The notes under the pieces: generated by a model
Told to the model about the DNA's origin: nothing
The model's input: only the letters and a program-made list of their open reading frames with translations
Databases searched by the model: none
NCBI GenBank assembly: GCA_002702895.1
Contig: PACX01000006.1
Span: 1 to 63,969, forward strand
DNA length: 63,969 bases
Source of the DNA: Flavobacteriaceae bacterium
Lineage (GTDB): Bacteria; Bacteroidota; Bacteroidia; Flavobacteriales; Flavobacteriaceae
Direction: 5' to 3'
Translations under genes and position numbers: made by a program
Shown here: in pieces, positions 31,296-39,986 of the stretch
How the letters are laid out: every line of letters starts with the position of its first letter
How positions within the stretch are numbered: the stretch's first letter is position 1

Positions 31296-32862
31296 CAATA
31301 TTAACTGCCCTAGTTTCTCTAATTACAGTCACCTTAACCTGTCCAGGGTAAGTCATATCTGTTTGTATTTTTTGAGAAATTTGATATGATAATTTTGCTG
31401 CTTGTTCATCAGAAATTTTATCGCTTTCTACCATGACCCTTAACTCTCTTCCTGCTTGGATTGCATAAGCTTTGTTAACTCCCTTAAAATCATAAGCTAT
31501 GTCCTCCATTTCTTTTAATCTCTGAATATAGCTATCCAAAACTTGTCTTCTAGCACCAGGTCTAGCTCCTGAAATTGCATCACACACCTGCACAATTGGT
31601 GAAATTAAATTATTCATTTCAATTTCATCATGATGTGCTCCAATAGCATTACATACTTCAGGTTTTTCACCATATTTTTCAGCCCACTGCATTCCAAGTA
31701 ATGCATGTGGGGTTTCAATTTCTTCCTCTGGAACTTTTCCAATATCATGAAGGAGACCCGCTCTTTTTGCAAGTTTAGAATTTAATCCAAGTTCAGAACA
31801 CATTATACCACAAAGTTTTGCAACTTCTCTTGAATGATGTAGTAAATTTTGACCATATGAAGATCTATATTTCATTCTTCCGACAGCTTTAATTAGTGCT
31901 GGATTCAAACCATGTATTCCAAGATCTATAACAGTTCTTTTTCCAACTTCAATAATTTCATTTTCTATCTCTTTTGAAGTTTTCTTTACAACCTCTTCGA
32001 TTCTAGCTGGATGAATTCTTCCATCTGTTACAAGTTTATGAAGTGATAATCTTGCTATCTCTCTTCTAACAGAATCAAAACATGATAAAATTATTGCTTC
32101 AGGTGTGTCATCAACAATAATTTCAACTCCAGTAGCAGATTCTATTGCTCGAATATTTCTACCTTCTCTTCCAATAATTCTACCCTTTAAATCATCAGAT
32201 TCTATATTAAAAACGGAAACACAATTATCTATTGCTTCTTCAGTACCAACTCTTTGAATTGTATTAATTATTATTTTTTTAGCATCCTGCCTTGCAGATA
32301 ATTTTGCTTCCTCAATAATCTTTTGTGTTAATTCTAAAGCTTCCGTTTTAGTCTCCTGAACTAGTGTTTCTAACAATTCTTTTTTTGCATCTGAAGCAGA
32401 TAAACTAGAAATTTTTTCAAGTTTTTCGATTTGTTCTTTGTGTATTTTTTCTATTTGGTTATTTTTCTTGTCAAATAATTCTATTTTTTTATTAAAGGAA
32501 TTGACTCTATCTGTAAGACTTTGATTGTTTTTTTTATTCAACTCAAGTTGATTAGAAATTTGAGTTTCTTTGTCTTTTATTTTCTTCTGAGTATCTGTCA
32601 ATTCCTTTTCACGATCTAAAATATGTTTTTCGTGTTGAGATTTTAATTCTAAAAACTTTTCTTTTGCTTGAAAAATTTTGTCTTTTTTTAAATTTTCTCC
32701 TTCAATTTCTGAAGATTTAATTATTCTATCTGCTTCATTTTTGGCATTAGACAACAAACTTGAAGCGGATGACTTATCTAAAATTTTAGAAATAAAAAAA
32801 CCAGATAAAACTCCAGATAATGTTATGATTATATTTGTAATTGTAAAAATTTCTGTTCCCAT
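31288..32862 (-). CDS. rny: ribonuclease Y
   Basis: Membrane-bound endoribonuclease of 524 residues, the usual length. The frame continues upstream to an ATG at 32964, but that part lies inside the 6S RNA, so the ATG at 32862 ([13 protein letters not shown]), which has a purine-rich stretch before it and opens with the membrane helix, is chosen. A long coiled coil follows, then the KH domain ([16 protein letters not shown]) and the HD domain (LLHDIGKVP). It initiates mRNA decay. The order zapA / 6S RNA / rny is conserved in flavobacteria. Confidence 0.95.
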   Translation of the reverse strand: MGTEIFTITNIIITLSGVLSGFFISKILDKSSASSLLSNAKNEADRIIKSSEIEGENLKKDKIFQAKEKFLELKSQHEKHILDREKELTDTQKKIKDKETQISNQLELNKKNNQSLTDRVNSFNKKIELFDKKNNQIEKIHKEQIEKLEKISSLSASDAKKELLETLVQETKTEALELTQKIIEEAKLSARQDAKKIIINTIQRVGTEEAIDNCVSVFNIESDDLKGRIIGREGRNIRAIESATGVEIIVDDTPEAIILSCFDSVRREIARLSLHKLVTDGRIHPARIEEVVKKTSKEIENEIIEVGKRTVIDLGIHGLNPALIKAVGRMKYRSSYGQNLLHHSREVAKLCGIMCSELGLNSKLAKRAGLLHDIGKVPEEEIETPHALLGMQWAEKYGEKPEVCNAIGAHHDEIEMNNLISPIVQVCDAISGARPGARRQVLDSYIQRLKEMEDIAYDFKGVNKAYAIQAGRELRVMVESDKISDEQAAKLSYQISQKIQTDMTYPGQVKVTVIRETRAVNIAT

Positions 32863-32874
32863 CTTTTTTCTTTT

Positions 32875-33033
32875 AAAAAAAAAGCCTACATCAATATGTT
32901 TTGTATAAACCCCTATTAAAACAAGATTAAGGCTAACATACTGATCAAGGATCCATAAAGGCATGCTTTAACAATAATGACTCACCTTTTATAAAAGATT
33001 TGCGTTGAGTTTATCAAAAAATTTGATGTAGGC
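32875..33033 (-). ncRNA. ssrS: 6S RNA (6S-Flavo type)
   Basis: The minus-strand transcript has ends that pair perfectly over 11 bases: GCCTACATCAA (33033-33023) with TTGATGTAGGC (32894-32884), followed by nine U. A second stem of eight pairs joins 33014-33007 with 32912-32905, and a small apical hairpin sits at 32956-32970. A long rod with internal bulges, about 150 bases long, lying between zapA and rny is the expected form and place of 6S RNA, which binds the housekeeping RNA polymerase. The terminal U-run also makes it self-terminating. The identification rests on position and structure, not on a covariance search. Confidence 0.88.
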
Positions 33034-33060
33034 AGTAAATTAATTATTTAAATGAACGTT

Positions 33061-33345
33061 TTAAAAGTCAATAGCTTCTTGAATAGATTTATTTAAATCA
33101 TTCAATCGTTTACTAACTTCTTCATTAACTTTTTCTTCAGATATATTTTCTTGTTCAGATTGGGTTGCAAGCTGTAAAGCGCACATGGCCAAAACATCTT
33201 GTTTATCCTTAACAGCATAATTCTCTTCAAAATGCTTTATCATAATATCAATTTTTTTAGATGCTGTTCTTAAACCCTCTTCCTGTTCAGATGGAACATT
33301 TAAAGGATATATTCTATTTGCAATTGTTAATTTAATTTTTTGCAT
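33061..33345 (-). CDS. zapA: cell division protein ZapA
   Basis: A 94-residue protein with the ZapA pattern: MQKIKLTIANRIYPLNVPSE, then TASKKIDIMIKHFEENY and the helical region QDVLAMCALQLATQSEQ, with a C-terminal coiled coil. ZapA binds FtsZ and bundles filaments at the septum. It is 9 bases downstream of the small coiled-coil gene and upstream of the 6S RNA. Confidence 0.92.
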   Translation of the reverse strand: MQKIKLTIANRIYPLNVPSEQEEGLRTASKKIDIMIKHFEENYAVKDKQDVLAMCALQLATQSEQENISEEKVNEEVSKRLNDLNKSIQEAIDF

Positions 33346-33354
33346 CTAAAACTA

Positions 33355-33642
33355 CTATGAAGTTAAATTCATTATACATTTATCCAATTCTTTAATCATT
33401 TTATTAATCTTAAGCTTAGTTAATGATTTATCATTACTACCTAAGAAAGTATTTGCAATTTTTAATGATTTATACTTTTCTTTCCATTCCCTTAAATCAG
33501 TAGTTTGTTTAATTAGAGTTTCTTCTTTTAAATTTAAATTTTTAGAAATTAAAGAATTTTCTTTTTTTAATTCTACGACCAAAGATTTTAATTTCTTAAC
33601 ATTAGACTCCAATAAAACTAGACTATCAATTGATTTTGACAT
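33355..33642 (-). CDS. small coiled-coil protein upstream of zapA (ZapB-like?)
   Basis: About 95 residues. The frame opens at a TTG (33666), but that triplet lies inside a promoter box, so the ATG at 33642 (MSKSIDSLVLLES) is the likely start. The N-terminal half is a continuous heptad-rich coiled coil (LVLLESNVKKLKSLVVELKKENSLI), and IANTFLGSNDKS breaks it. Size, coiled coil and linkage to zapA suggest a ZapB-like partner that links ZapA to other divisome parts. This is inferred from layout, not from recognised family motifs. Confidence 0.75.
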   Translation of the reverse strand: MSKSIDSLVLLESNVKKLKSLVVELKKENSLISKNLNLKEETLIKQTTDLREWKEKYKSLKIANTFLGSNDKSLTKLKINKMIKELDKCIMNLTS

Positions 33643-33663
33643 TAAAAATAATACTATCTTACT

Positions 33664-33694
33664 CAAATTTAGTATTACTTAAATTGATAAACAA
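33664..33694 (-). promoter_or_regulatory. promoter of the coiled-coil/zapA operon
   Basis: On the minus strand, TTG (33694-33692) and TAAATTTG (33671-33664) are separated by 20 bases, which fits the Bacteroidota -33/-7 layout. This is the most complete promoter found in the window. It places transcription about 15-20 bases before the ATG at 33642. Confidence 0.65.
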
Positions 33695-33719
33695 GTATCA
33701 TTATAATTTTTAAAAATAT

Positions 33720-33727
33720 TATTTTTG
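33720..33727 (+). promoter_or_regulatory. -7 box before the M23 peptidase gene
   Basis: TATTTTTG followed by CA matches the extended Bacteroidota -7 box. It lies 20 bases upstream of the start codon. No clear -33 TTG was found. Confidence 0.5.
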
Positions 33728-33747
33728 CAATAATTATTCATTTTTAA

Positions 33748-35451
33748 ATGAAATCTTTCATAATTAAACTATTTCTTACATTAACTTTAATATTTCCATT
33801 TATTTTAAATTCTCAAATTGAATATCCCAAAGATTATTTTTCAAAACCTGTTGAAATTCCACTAGTTTTAAGTGGAAATTTTGGAGAATCAAGATCTAAC
33901 CATTTTCATTCAGGCTTAGATTTTAAAACTCAAAATAAAGAAGGTTTAAGAATAATTAGTTCTGCAAAAGGATATGTAAGTAGAATTAAAATAGCTCACG
34001 GTGGTTTTGGAAAAGCCTTATATATAAATCATCCAAATGGTTTTACCACTGTTTATGCTCACCTTAAAAAATTTAATAAAGAAATTGAAGATTATATTAA
34101 AAAAATACAATATGATAGAAAATCTTATGAAATTGATTTATACTTAAAAAAAAATCAAATAACAATTGATAAAAATCAGTTTATTGCATTTTCAGGTAAT
34201 ACTGGCAGTTCTACAGGGCCACATCTTCATTATGAGATTAGAAAATCTTCTAATCAAAAACCCTTAAATCCAATACTATTTGGAATGCATGTTAATGATT
34301 CTAGAAGGCCTGAATTAAAATCAGTCTACTCATACAATAACGTAGATATTAATAATTATAAATCTTTAAAACCAATTAAATTATTTTTAAAAAAAATTAA
34401 TGATAGTATTTTTAAAACACCTGAAATATACTTGAAAGGAAATTCAGGTTTTGGTATCAATGTATATGATAGACAAGATTCAGCCAATAATAAAAATGGA
34501 GTTTATAATATCTCAACATATTACAATAATGAATTCATTAATTCAATAAAATATAATAGTTTTCTTTTTGAAGAATCAATATTAATAAATACTCTAATTG
34601 ATTTTGAACACTACATTAAAAATAAAGAAAGAGTAATAAAATTATTTAAAACTTCAGGAAATAAATTGAGTTTATATGAAAATGAAAATAATGGATTAAT
34701 TAATATTAAACCAAATAATTCAGAGTTTAAAATTAAAATCAGTGATATAGAAGAAAATAACATCTTCATAATTATTCCAATAAATAGTAATAAAATGGAA
34801 ATAATAAATAAAAAAGATGAAAACCTTAATTTGACTATTAATAATAAAAAAATAAATAATGATTTAAACTATAATTTCATTTATGGGAATCAAAAAATTA
34901 ATATTCCAAAAAATACATTTTTACAAAATGTTGATCTTTATGTAGATTTTTCTAAAGATTCCTTAAAAATTATTAATCCCAATGTTCCTGTTTTTAAAAA
35001 CATTAAAATAATTTTTCCCAATTCTAATTCTAAAAAAGGTAATTACCTAGCAAATATCAGTAAATATAAACAAGAGACTTTTGTAACATCAAATCTCAAC
35101 GTAAATAATAATTTTGAAACCAAAACTAAAAAGTTAGGAACATTTTTTATAAAAAATGATTCAATTCCTCCAAAAATAAAAAGCTTAAATTTTAATAATG
35201 AGGAATGGATTTCTAATAAAAAATATTTAAGAATAAAAATTAGCGACCAAGAAACTGGAATTAAAAAATATAATGGAACTATTAATGGAAGCTGGGTTTT
35301 ATTTGAATATGAATATAAAAAGAATGAAATTTTTTATGAATTTGATAAATATTACAATAAAAAAGCTAAAAATGAATTGGAGGTAACAGTAGAAGATATG
35401 GTGGGAAATATTTCAATATTTAAAAGTGTTTTTTATAGAAAATTTAACTAG
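33748..35451 (+). CDS. M23 family metallopeptidase (LytM domain), exported
   Basis: A 567-residue exported protein with signal sequence (ending near LNSQ). The N-terminal LytM domain has zinc ligands in NHFHSGLDF (H-x3-D) and GSSTGPHLHYEIR (HLH), so it should be an active peptidoglycan or protein endopeptidase. The remaining 380 or so residues are beta-rich and lysine/asparagine-rich without recognised motifs, and end in an extra Ig-like stretch (LEVTVEDMVGNIS). It is probably a cell-wall hydrolase. It overlaps the convergent cysteine desulfurase gene by 8 bases. Confidence 0.9.
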   Translation: MKSFIIKLFLTLTLIFPFILNSQIEYPKDYFSKPVEIPLVLSGNFGESRSNHFHSGLDFKTQNKEGLRIISSAKGYVSRIKIAHGGFGKALYINHPNGFTTVYAHLKKFNKEIEDYIKKIQYDRKSYEIDLYLKKNQITIDKNQFIAFSGNTGSSTGPHLHYEIRKSSNQKPLNPILFGMHVNDSRRPELKSVYSYNNVDINNYKSLKPIKLFLKKINDSIFKTPEIYLKGNSGFGINVYDRQDSANNKNGVYNISTYYNNEFINSIKYNSFLFEESILINTLIDFEHYIKNKERVIKLFKTSGNKLSLYENENNGLINIKPNNSEFKIKISDIEENNIFIIIPINSNKMEIINKKDENLNLTINNKKINNDLNYNFIYGNQKINIPKNTFLQNVDLYVDFSKDSLKIINPNVPVFKNIKIIFPNSNSKKGNYLANISKYKQETFVTSNLNVNNNFETKTKKLGTFFIKNDSIPPKIKSLNFNNEEWISNKKYLRIKISDQETGIKKYNGTINGSWVLFEYEYKKNEIFYEFDKYYNKKAKNELEVTVEDMVGNISIFKSVFYRKFN

Positions 35452-36595
35452 ATTCTATAAAGTTTTTTATGGTATCAATAACTATTTTAACCTCTTCAAT
35501 AGTATTATATTTTGAAAAAGAAAATCTAATAGATGGTTTTTCTAAATCATCAGGCTTAAGAATCTCATTTAAAACGTGAGAACCTTTTGAACTTCCAGAT
35601 TGGCAAGCACTCCCTTTTGAACATGCTATTCCTTTTAAATCTAAATTAAATTCTAGTAATATAGATTTTTCTTTTTCAATTGGTAAACAAACATTTAATA
35701 ATGTATATGTATTAGAATTTATATTGTCGCAACATGCATTAAATTTTATATTTGGAATATCTCTAATAGCTTTCTCAATAAAATATTTTTTTAATCCTAA
35801 AATATGCTTCTTGTCTTCATTTAGATTTTCATATGCCAATAAAAAAGCAGCCTCCATTCCAGAAATATTATGAACAGATTCTGTACCTGCTCTCAAGCCT
35901 CTTTCTTGACTTCCTCCAATCAAAACAGGTTCAATATTAAGTTTTTTATTTACATATAGAAAACCTATTCCCTTAGGACCATGAAATTTATGTGCAGAAC
36001 CTACAATAAAATCTATATCTAATTTTGATAAATCAATCTTATATCTTCCTATAGATTGAACAGTATCAGAATGAAAAATTGCACCGTGATTTTTACATAA
36101 ATCTCCTACTCTTTTTATATCTAGAATTGAACCTATTTCATTATTAACATGCATTAAGCTTACAAGTTTTTTTGATTTATTTAATTCTAAAATTTGTTCC
36201 AAATCATTATAATCTACAGAACCATCTGAATTTATCTTAACATAAATAACACTAACATAAAATGTTTTTTCTAAATGTTTAATAACATTTAAAACTGCAT
36301 GGTGTTCTAATTTAGAAGTAATTATCGTTTTAATTTTAAGGTCTCTTACTGCAGAAATTAGAACCATATTATCTGACTCCGTTCCCCCAGACGTAAAAAA
36401 TATTTCACTAGAGGAAATACAAAATTCTTTTGCAATTGATTTTCTTGCCTTTTCTATTATTGTCCTGGAGGACCTACCAAAACTATGGGAAGATGAGGGA
36501 TTTCCATAATTTTCTTTCATTACATTATTGATAGTTGTTAAAACAGAGGAATCTATTTTAGTAGTAGCAGCATTATCAAAATATATTTTTTTCAT
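35444..36595 (-). CDS. cysteine desulfurase (IscS/NifS family)
   Basis: PLP enzyme of 383 residues. The PLP lysine is Lys203 in GSAHKFHGPKG and the catalytic loop Cys331 lies in GSACQSGS. The N-terminal YFDNAATTK and GGTESDN blocks are typical. It takes sulfur from cysteine for Fe-S clusters or tRNA thiolation; no iscU or sufE partner lies here, so the target is unknown. It is only 3 bases downstream of the ornithine aminotransferase gene. Confidence 0.93.
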   Translation of the reverse strand: MKKIYFDNAATTKIDSSVLTTINNVMKENYGNPSSSHSFGRSSRTIIEKARKSIAKEFCISSSEIFFTSGGTESDNMVLISAVRDLKIKTIITSKLEHHAVLNVIKHLEKTFYVSVIYVKINSDGSVDYNDLEQILELNKSKKLVSLMHVNNEIGSILDIKRVGDLCKNHGAIFHSDTVQSIGRYKIDLSKLDIDFIVGSAHKFHGPKGIGFLYVNKKLNIEPVLIGGSQERGLRAGTESVHNISGMEAAFLLAYENLNEDKKHILGLKKYFIEKAIRDIPNIKFNACCDNINSNTYTLLNVCLPIEKEKSILLEFNLDLKGIACSKGSACQSGSSKGSHVLNEILKPDDLEKPSIRFSFSKYNTIEEVKIVIDTIKNFIESS

Positions 36596-36598
36596 TAA

Positions 36599-37828
36599 TT
36601 ATTCAAAATCTTTTATTGAATCAATAATAATATTAGTAGCATTAATCATTTCATTTTTAGAAATAGTTAATGGAGGAGCAAATCTAATTATATTTCCATG
36701 AGTAGGCTTAGCTAATAATCCATTTTCTTTTAGTTTTATACATATATTCCAAGCTGTTTCACTTTCCTCTTTATCATTAATAACAATTGCATTGAGCAAT
36801 CCTTTTCCTCGAATTAGTTTAACAATGTTACTCTTCTTTATATACTCATTCATTGTTTTTCTAAAAAATAAACCCATTAATTCTGCATTATTACATAAAT
36901 CCTCATCCTTAATTACTTTTAAGGCTGCTATGGCAACTTTACAACCAAGTGGATTCCCTCCAAAAGTAGATCCATGTTCTCCTGGCTTTATAGTTAACAT
37001 AATTTCATTAGAAGACAAAACTGCTGAAACTGGTAATACACCACCTGATAGAGCTTTTCCTAAAATAAGTATATCGGGTTTAAAACCGTGATGATCACAG
37101 CATAAAAGTTTTCCTGTTCTTCCAATTCCAGTTTGAACTTCATCTGCTATAAATAATACATTTGACTTTTTACAGAGTTTATATGCATTATATAAATAAT
37201 TTTCATCAGGAACAACAACGCCTGCTTCACCTTGAATAGGTTCTACCATAAAAGCTGCAACATTAGGATCTTTAAGTGCTTCTTCTAGTCTATTAATATC
37301 ATTAAATGGGATAACTTCATATCCTGGCATATATGGACCAAAATCATTTCTGCTTAATGGATCGTTTGAAGAAGAAATAGCTGCCAAAGTTCTGCCCCAA
37401 AAATTTCCAGTAACAAAAATAATCTTGGCATTATTTTGTTTGATTCCTTTTATTTTATATGCCCATTTTCTAGCTAATTTAACTGCTGTCTCTCCACCTT
37501 CCACACCTGTATTCATTGGAAGTAATCTATCATATCCAAAATAATTTGTAACATATTTTTCATAATCTCCCAATACATCATTATAAAATGCTCTAGAAGT
37601 TAATGTTAAAATAGAAGATTGATCTACTAATGCTTTTATAATTTTAGGATGACAATGTCCTTGATTTACAGCAGAATAAGCGGATAAAAAATCATAATAT
37701 TTATTTCCATCGACATCCCAAACATAAATACCCTTTCCCTTATTTAAAACTACAGGTAATGGGTGATAATTATGTGCTCCAAAATTATTCTCTATTTCAA
37801 TATAATTTTTTGATAAGTATTTATTCAT
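36599..37828 (-). CDS. rocD: ornithine aminotransferase
   Basis: Class III PLP aminotransferase of 409 residues. The sequence [19 protein letters not shown] near the N-terminus, the early [24 protein letters not shown], and the PLP lysine in ILGKALSGG match ornithine-oxo-acid transaminase well. It converts ornithine and 2-oxoglutarate to glutamate semialdehyde and glutamate, linking arginine and proline metabolism. It is first in a two-gene operon with the cysteine desulfurase. Confidence 0.92.
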   Translation of the reverse strand: MNKYLSKNYIEIENNFGAHNYHPLPVVLNKGKGIYVWDVDGNKYYDFLSAYSAVNQGHCHPKIIKALVDQSSILTLTSRAFYNDVLGDYEKYVTNYFGYDRLLPMNTGVEGGETAVKLARKWAYKIKGIKQNNAKIIFVTGNFWGRTLAAISSSNDPLSRNDFGPYMPGYEVIPFNDINRLEEALKDPNVAAFMVEPIQGEAGVVVPDENYLYNAYKLCKKSNVLFIADEVQTGIGRTGKLLCCDHHGFKPDILILGKALSGGVLPVSAVLSSNEIMLTIKPGEHGSTFGGNPLGCKVAIAALKVIKDEDLCNNAELMGLFFRKTMNEYIKKSNIVKLIRGKGLLNAIVINDKEESETAWNICIKLKENGLLAKPTHGNIIRFAPPLTISKNEMINATNIIIDSIKDFE

Positions 37829-37883
37829 TTAAATATTTAATGTTCTAAAATTAGGATACTTAATTAAACTAGACAATATAAAC

Positions 37884-37904
37884 GTAAAATACATGTAAAA
37901 TACA
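37884..37904. repeat. direct repeat in the divergent rocD/methyltransferase gap
   Basis: GTAAAATACA occurs twice (37884-37893 and 37895-37904), an 11-base period or one helix turn. It lies between divergent genes, so a regulator site is possible. No matching known site was recognised. Confidence 0.35.
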
Positions 37905-37914
37905 CGATTTTAAT

Positions 37915-37922
37915 TAGATTTG
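37915..37922 (+). promoter_or_regulatory. -7 box before the RNA methyltransferase gene
   Basis: TAGATTTG matches TAnnTTTG exactly and lies 16 bases before the TTG start at 37939. Confidence 0.4.
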
Positions 37923-37938
37923 AATTTAAAATTACATC

Positions 37939-38724
37939 TTGAAATATATAGAGAGCAAAAAAAATGAAATTTTTAAAAATCTAAAGAAACTACTTTTAAA
38001 ATCTAAAACTAGAAAAAATTCTAAAAGATTTATTGTACAGGGTTTGAAAGAAATTATCCTTTGTTTAGATTCTAATTATGAACTAATTCAATTATATACT
38101 TGCTCTGAAATTCATTCTAAAAAATACGATGATTTATATATTAAATACAAATCAACTGATTTATCTTATAATCTTTATAAAGAATTATCATATAAAGAAA
38201 AAGGAGACGGTTTTTTAGCTATATTCTCTTCAAAAGAATTCAATTTAAATAAATTAATTCTACCAAAAAACCCTTTACTTCTTGTTGCAGAATCCCCTGA
38301 AAAACCAGGGAATATTGGCGCTATTTTAAGAACTGCAGATGCTGCAGGTGTTGATGCTGTAATTATTGCAAATCCAAAAACAGAGATTTATAATCCAAAT
38401 ATTATTAGATCAAGCCTAGGAACTGTTTTTTCATCTCAAATAGGATTGGGTAAAACAAAAGAAGTAATAAATTTTTTAAAAAAAAATAAAATAAAAATTA
38501 TATCAACTCTAATAAAAAACAGTGTTAATTATAGTTCAGTTAAATTCACTGGACCATGTTCAATAATTGTAGGTACTGAATCCTCCCCTCTTTCAGATGA
38601 TTGGGTAAAAAACTCTGATGAATTAATTAATATTCCAATGAAAGGAAAAATTGATTCATTAAATTTATCAGTTACTTCAGCAATAGTTATATTTGAAGCT
38701 CTAAAACAAAGAAATGCAAATTAA
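37939..38724 (+). CDS. TrmH/SpoU-family RNA 2'-O-methyltransferase
   Basis: A 261-residue SPOUT enzyme with a TTG start. A small RNA-binding domain comes first (NSKRFIVQGLKEI). The knotted domain shows PEKPGNIGAILRTADAAGVDAVII, then NIIRSSLGTVFS, IIVGTESSPLS and the final IPMKGKIDSLNLSVTSAI. These are the three SpoU motifs. It methylates ribose in rRNA or tRNA using SAM; the target nucleotide is unknown. It overlaps the M48 protease gene by 11 bases. Confidence 0.93.
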   Translation: MKYIESKKNEIFKNLKKLLLKSKTRKNSKRFIVQGLKEIILCLDSNYELIQLYTCSEIHSKKYDDLYIKYKSTDLSYNLYKELSYKEKGDGFLAIFSSKEFNLNKLILPKNPLLLVAESPEKPGNIGAILRTADAAGVDAVIIANPKTEIYNPNIIRSSLGTVFSSQIGLGKTKEVINFLKKNKIKIISTLIKNSVNYSSVKFTGPCSIIVGTESSPLSDDWVKNSDELINIPMKGKIDSLNLSVTSAIVIFEALKQRNAN

Positions 38725-39946
38725 TGCTGAATCTGTTTTTTTATTACTTATTATAATAATTATTTTTAATTTTTTTAAAGACTACTATTTAGATTTTTTA
38801 AATTCAAAACACTTTAGGAATAAAATTCCTGAAATTATTTCTGATGTTTATGATAATGAAAAATATTTAAAATCTCAAGAATACAAAGAATATCTATATA
38901 TTTTTTCTAAATATTCAAAAATTTCTAGCCTAATTATAATTTTGAGTTTTTTTTATTTTGATGGTTTTTTAATTCTAGATAATTATTGTAGAAGTTTCTT
39001 TGACTCTGAACTTTTAATTAGTCTGACTTTTTTTGGTATAATATTTTTTGGAAATGAATTATTAAGTTTGCCATTTTCAATATATTATACATTTGTGATT
39101 GAAGAAAAATTTGGTTTTAATAAAACTACACCAAAAATTTATATCAGTGATAAGATAAAATCTTGGATTTTAACTTTATTGTTTGGAGGAGGGATCCTAA
39201 GCTTTATGATCTTTCAATTTGAATTAATAGGCAAAAACTTTTGGATTATAGCATGGGTTTTTATTTCCTTAATCTCTATTTTAATTAATGGACTTTATGC
39301 ACAAATAATAGTTCCTATTTTTAACAAACAAAGCAAACTAAAAGAAGGTAATTTAAAATTTGAAATAGAAAAATATTCAACTAAAGTTGGATTTAAACTA
39401 AGTAACATTTTTGTAATAGACGGATCCAAAAGATCTACAAAAGCAAATGCCTATTTTTCAGGATTTGGAAAACAAAAAAGAGTTACATTATACGACACTT
39501 TAACAAATAAATTAAATGCAAATCAAATAGTTGCTGTAATTGCACATGAGATAGGGCACTATAAAAAAAATCATATCATTTATAATTTATTTTTCTCAAT
39601 TATTCAAACCGGAATTATGCTTTATATTTTTTCATTATTTATCTACATGCCAATTTTTTCGGAATCATTAGGAATTGAAACACAAAGTTTTCATATTGGA
39701 CTTATTTGTTTTTCTATTTTATTCACTCCATTTTCAGAAATAATCTCATTGATTTTTAATTTATTTTCTAGAAAATTTGAATATGAAGCAGACCAATTTG
39801 CTAAGAAAACACATCATGGAAAATATTTAATAGAAGCATTAAAAATTTTATCAAAGGATAGCCTAAGTAATTTAACTCCCCATCCAAAATATGTTTGGTG
39901 GCATTACTCACACCCAACTCTATTGCAAAGAATAGTTAGATTATAA
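38714..39946 (+). CDS. M48 family (Ste24-type) integral membrane zinc protease
   Basis: A 410-residue membrane protease with about seven hydrophobic helices. Zinc and catalytic residues are in AHEIGHYKKNH, and the third ligand lies in EYEADQFAKK. The architecture is that of CAAX prenyl protease Ste24/M48A rather than the shorter HtpX. In bacteria these enzymes probably work in membrane-protein quality control. Cotranscription with the methyltransferase is suggested by the 11-base overlap. Confidence 0.92.
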   Translation: MQINAESVFLLLIIIIIFNFFKDYYLDFLNSKHFRNKIPEIISDVYDNEKYLKSQEYKEYLYIFSKYSKISSLIIILSFFYFDGFLILDNYCRSFFDSELLISLTFFGIIFFGNELLSLPFSIYYTFVIEEKFGFNKTTPKIYISDKIKSWILTLLFGGGILSFMIFQFELIGKNFWIIAWVFISLISILINGLYAQIIVPIFNKQSKLKEGNLKFEIEKYSTKVGFKLSNIFVIDGSKRSTKANAYFSGFGKQKRVTLYDTLTNKLNANQIVAVIAHEIGHYKKNHIIYNLFFSIIQTGIMLYIFSLFIYMPIFSESLGIETQSFHIGLICFSILFTPFSEIISLIFNLFSRKFEYEADQFAKKTHHGKYLIEALKILSKDSLSNLTPHPKYVWWHYSHPTLLQRIVRL

Positions 39947-39986
39947 ATCATAATAAAATATTGTTTTTTTTAATTATTTTTAATAG

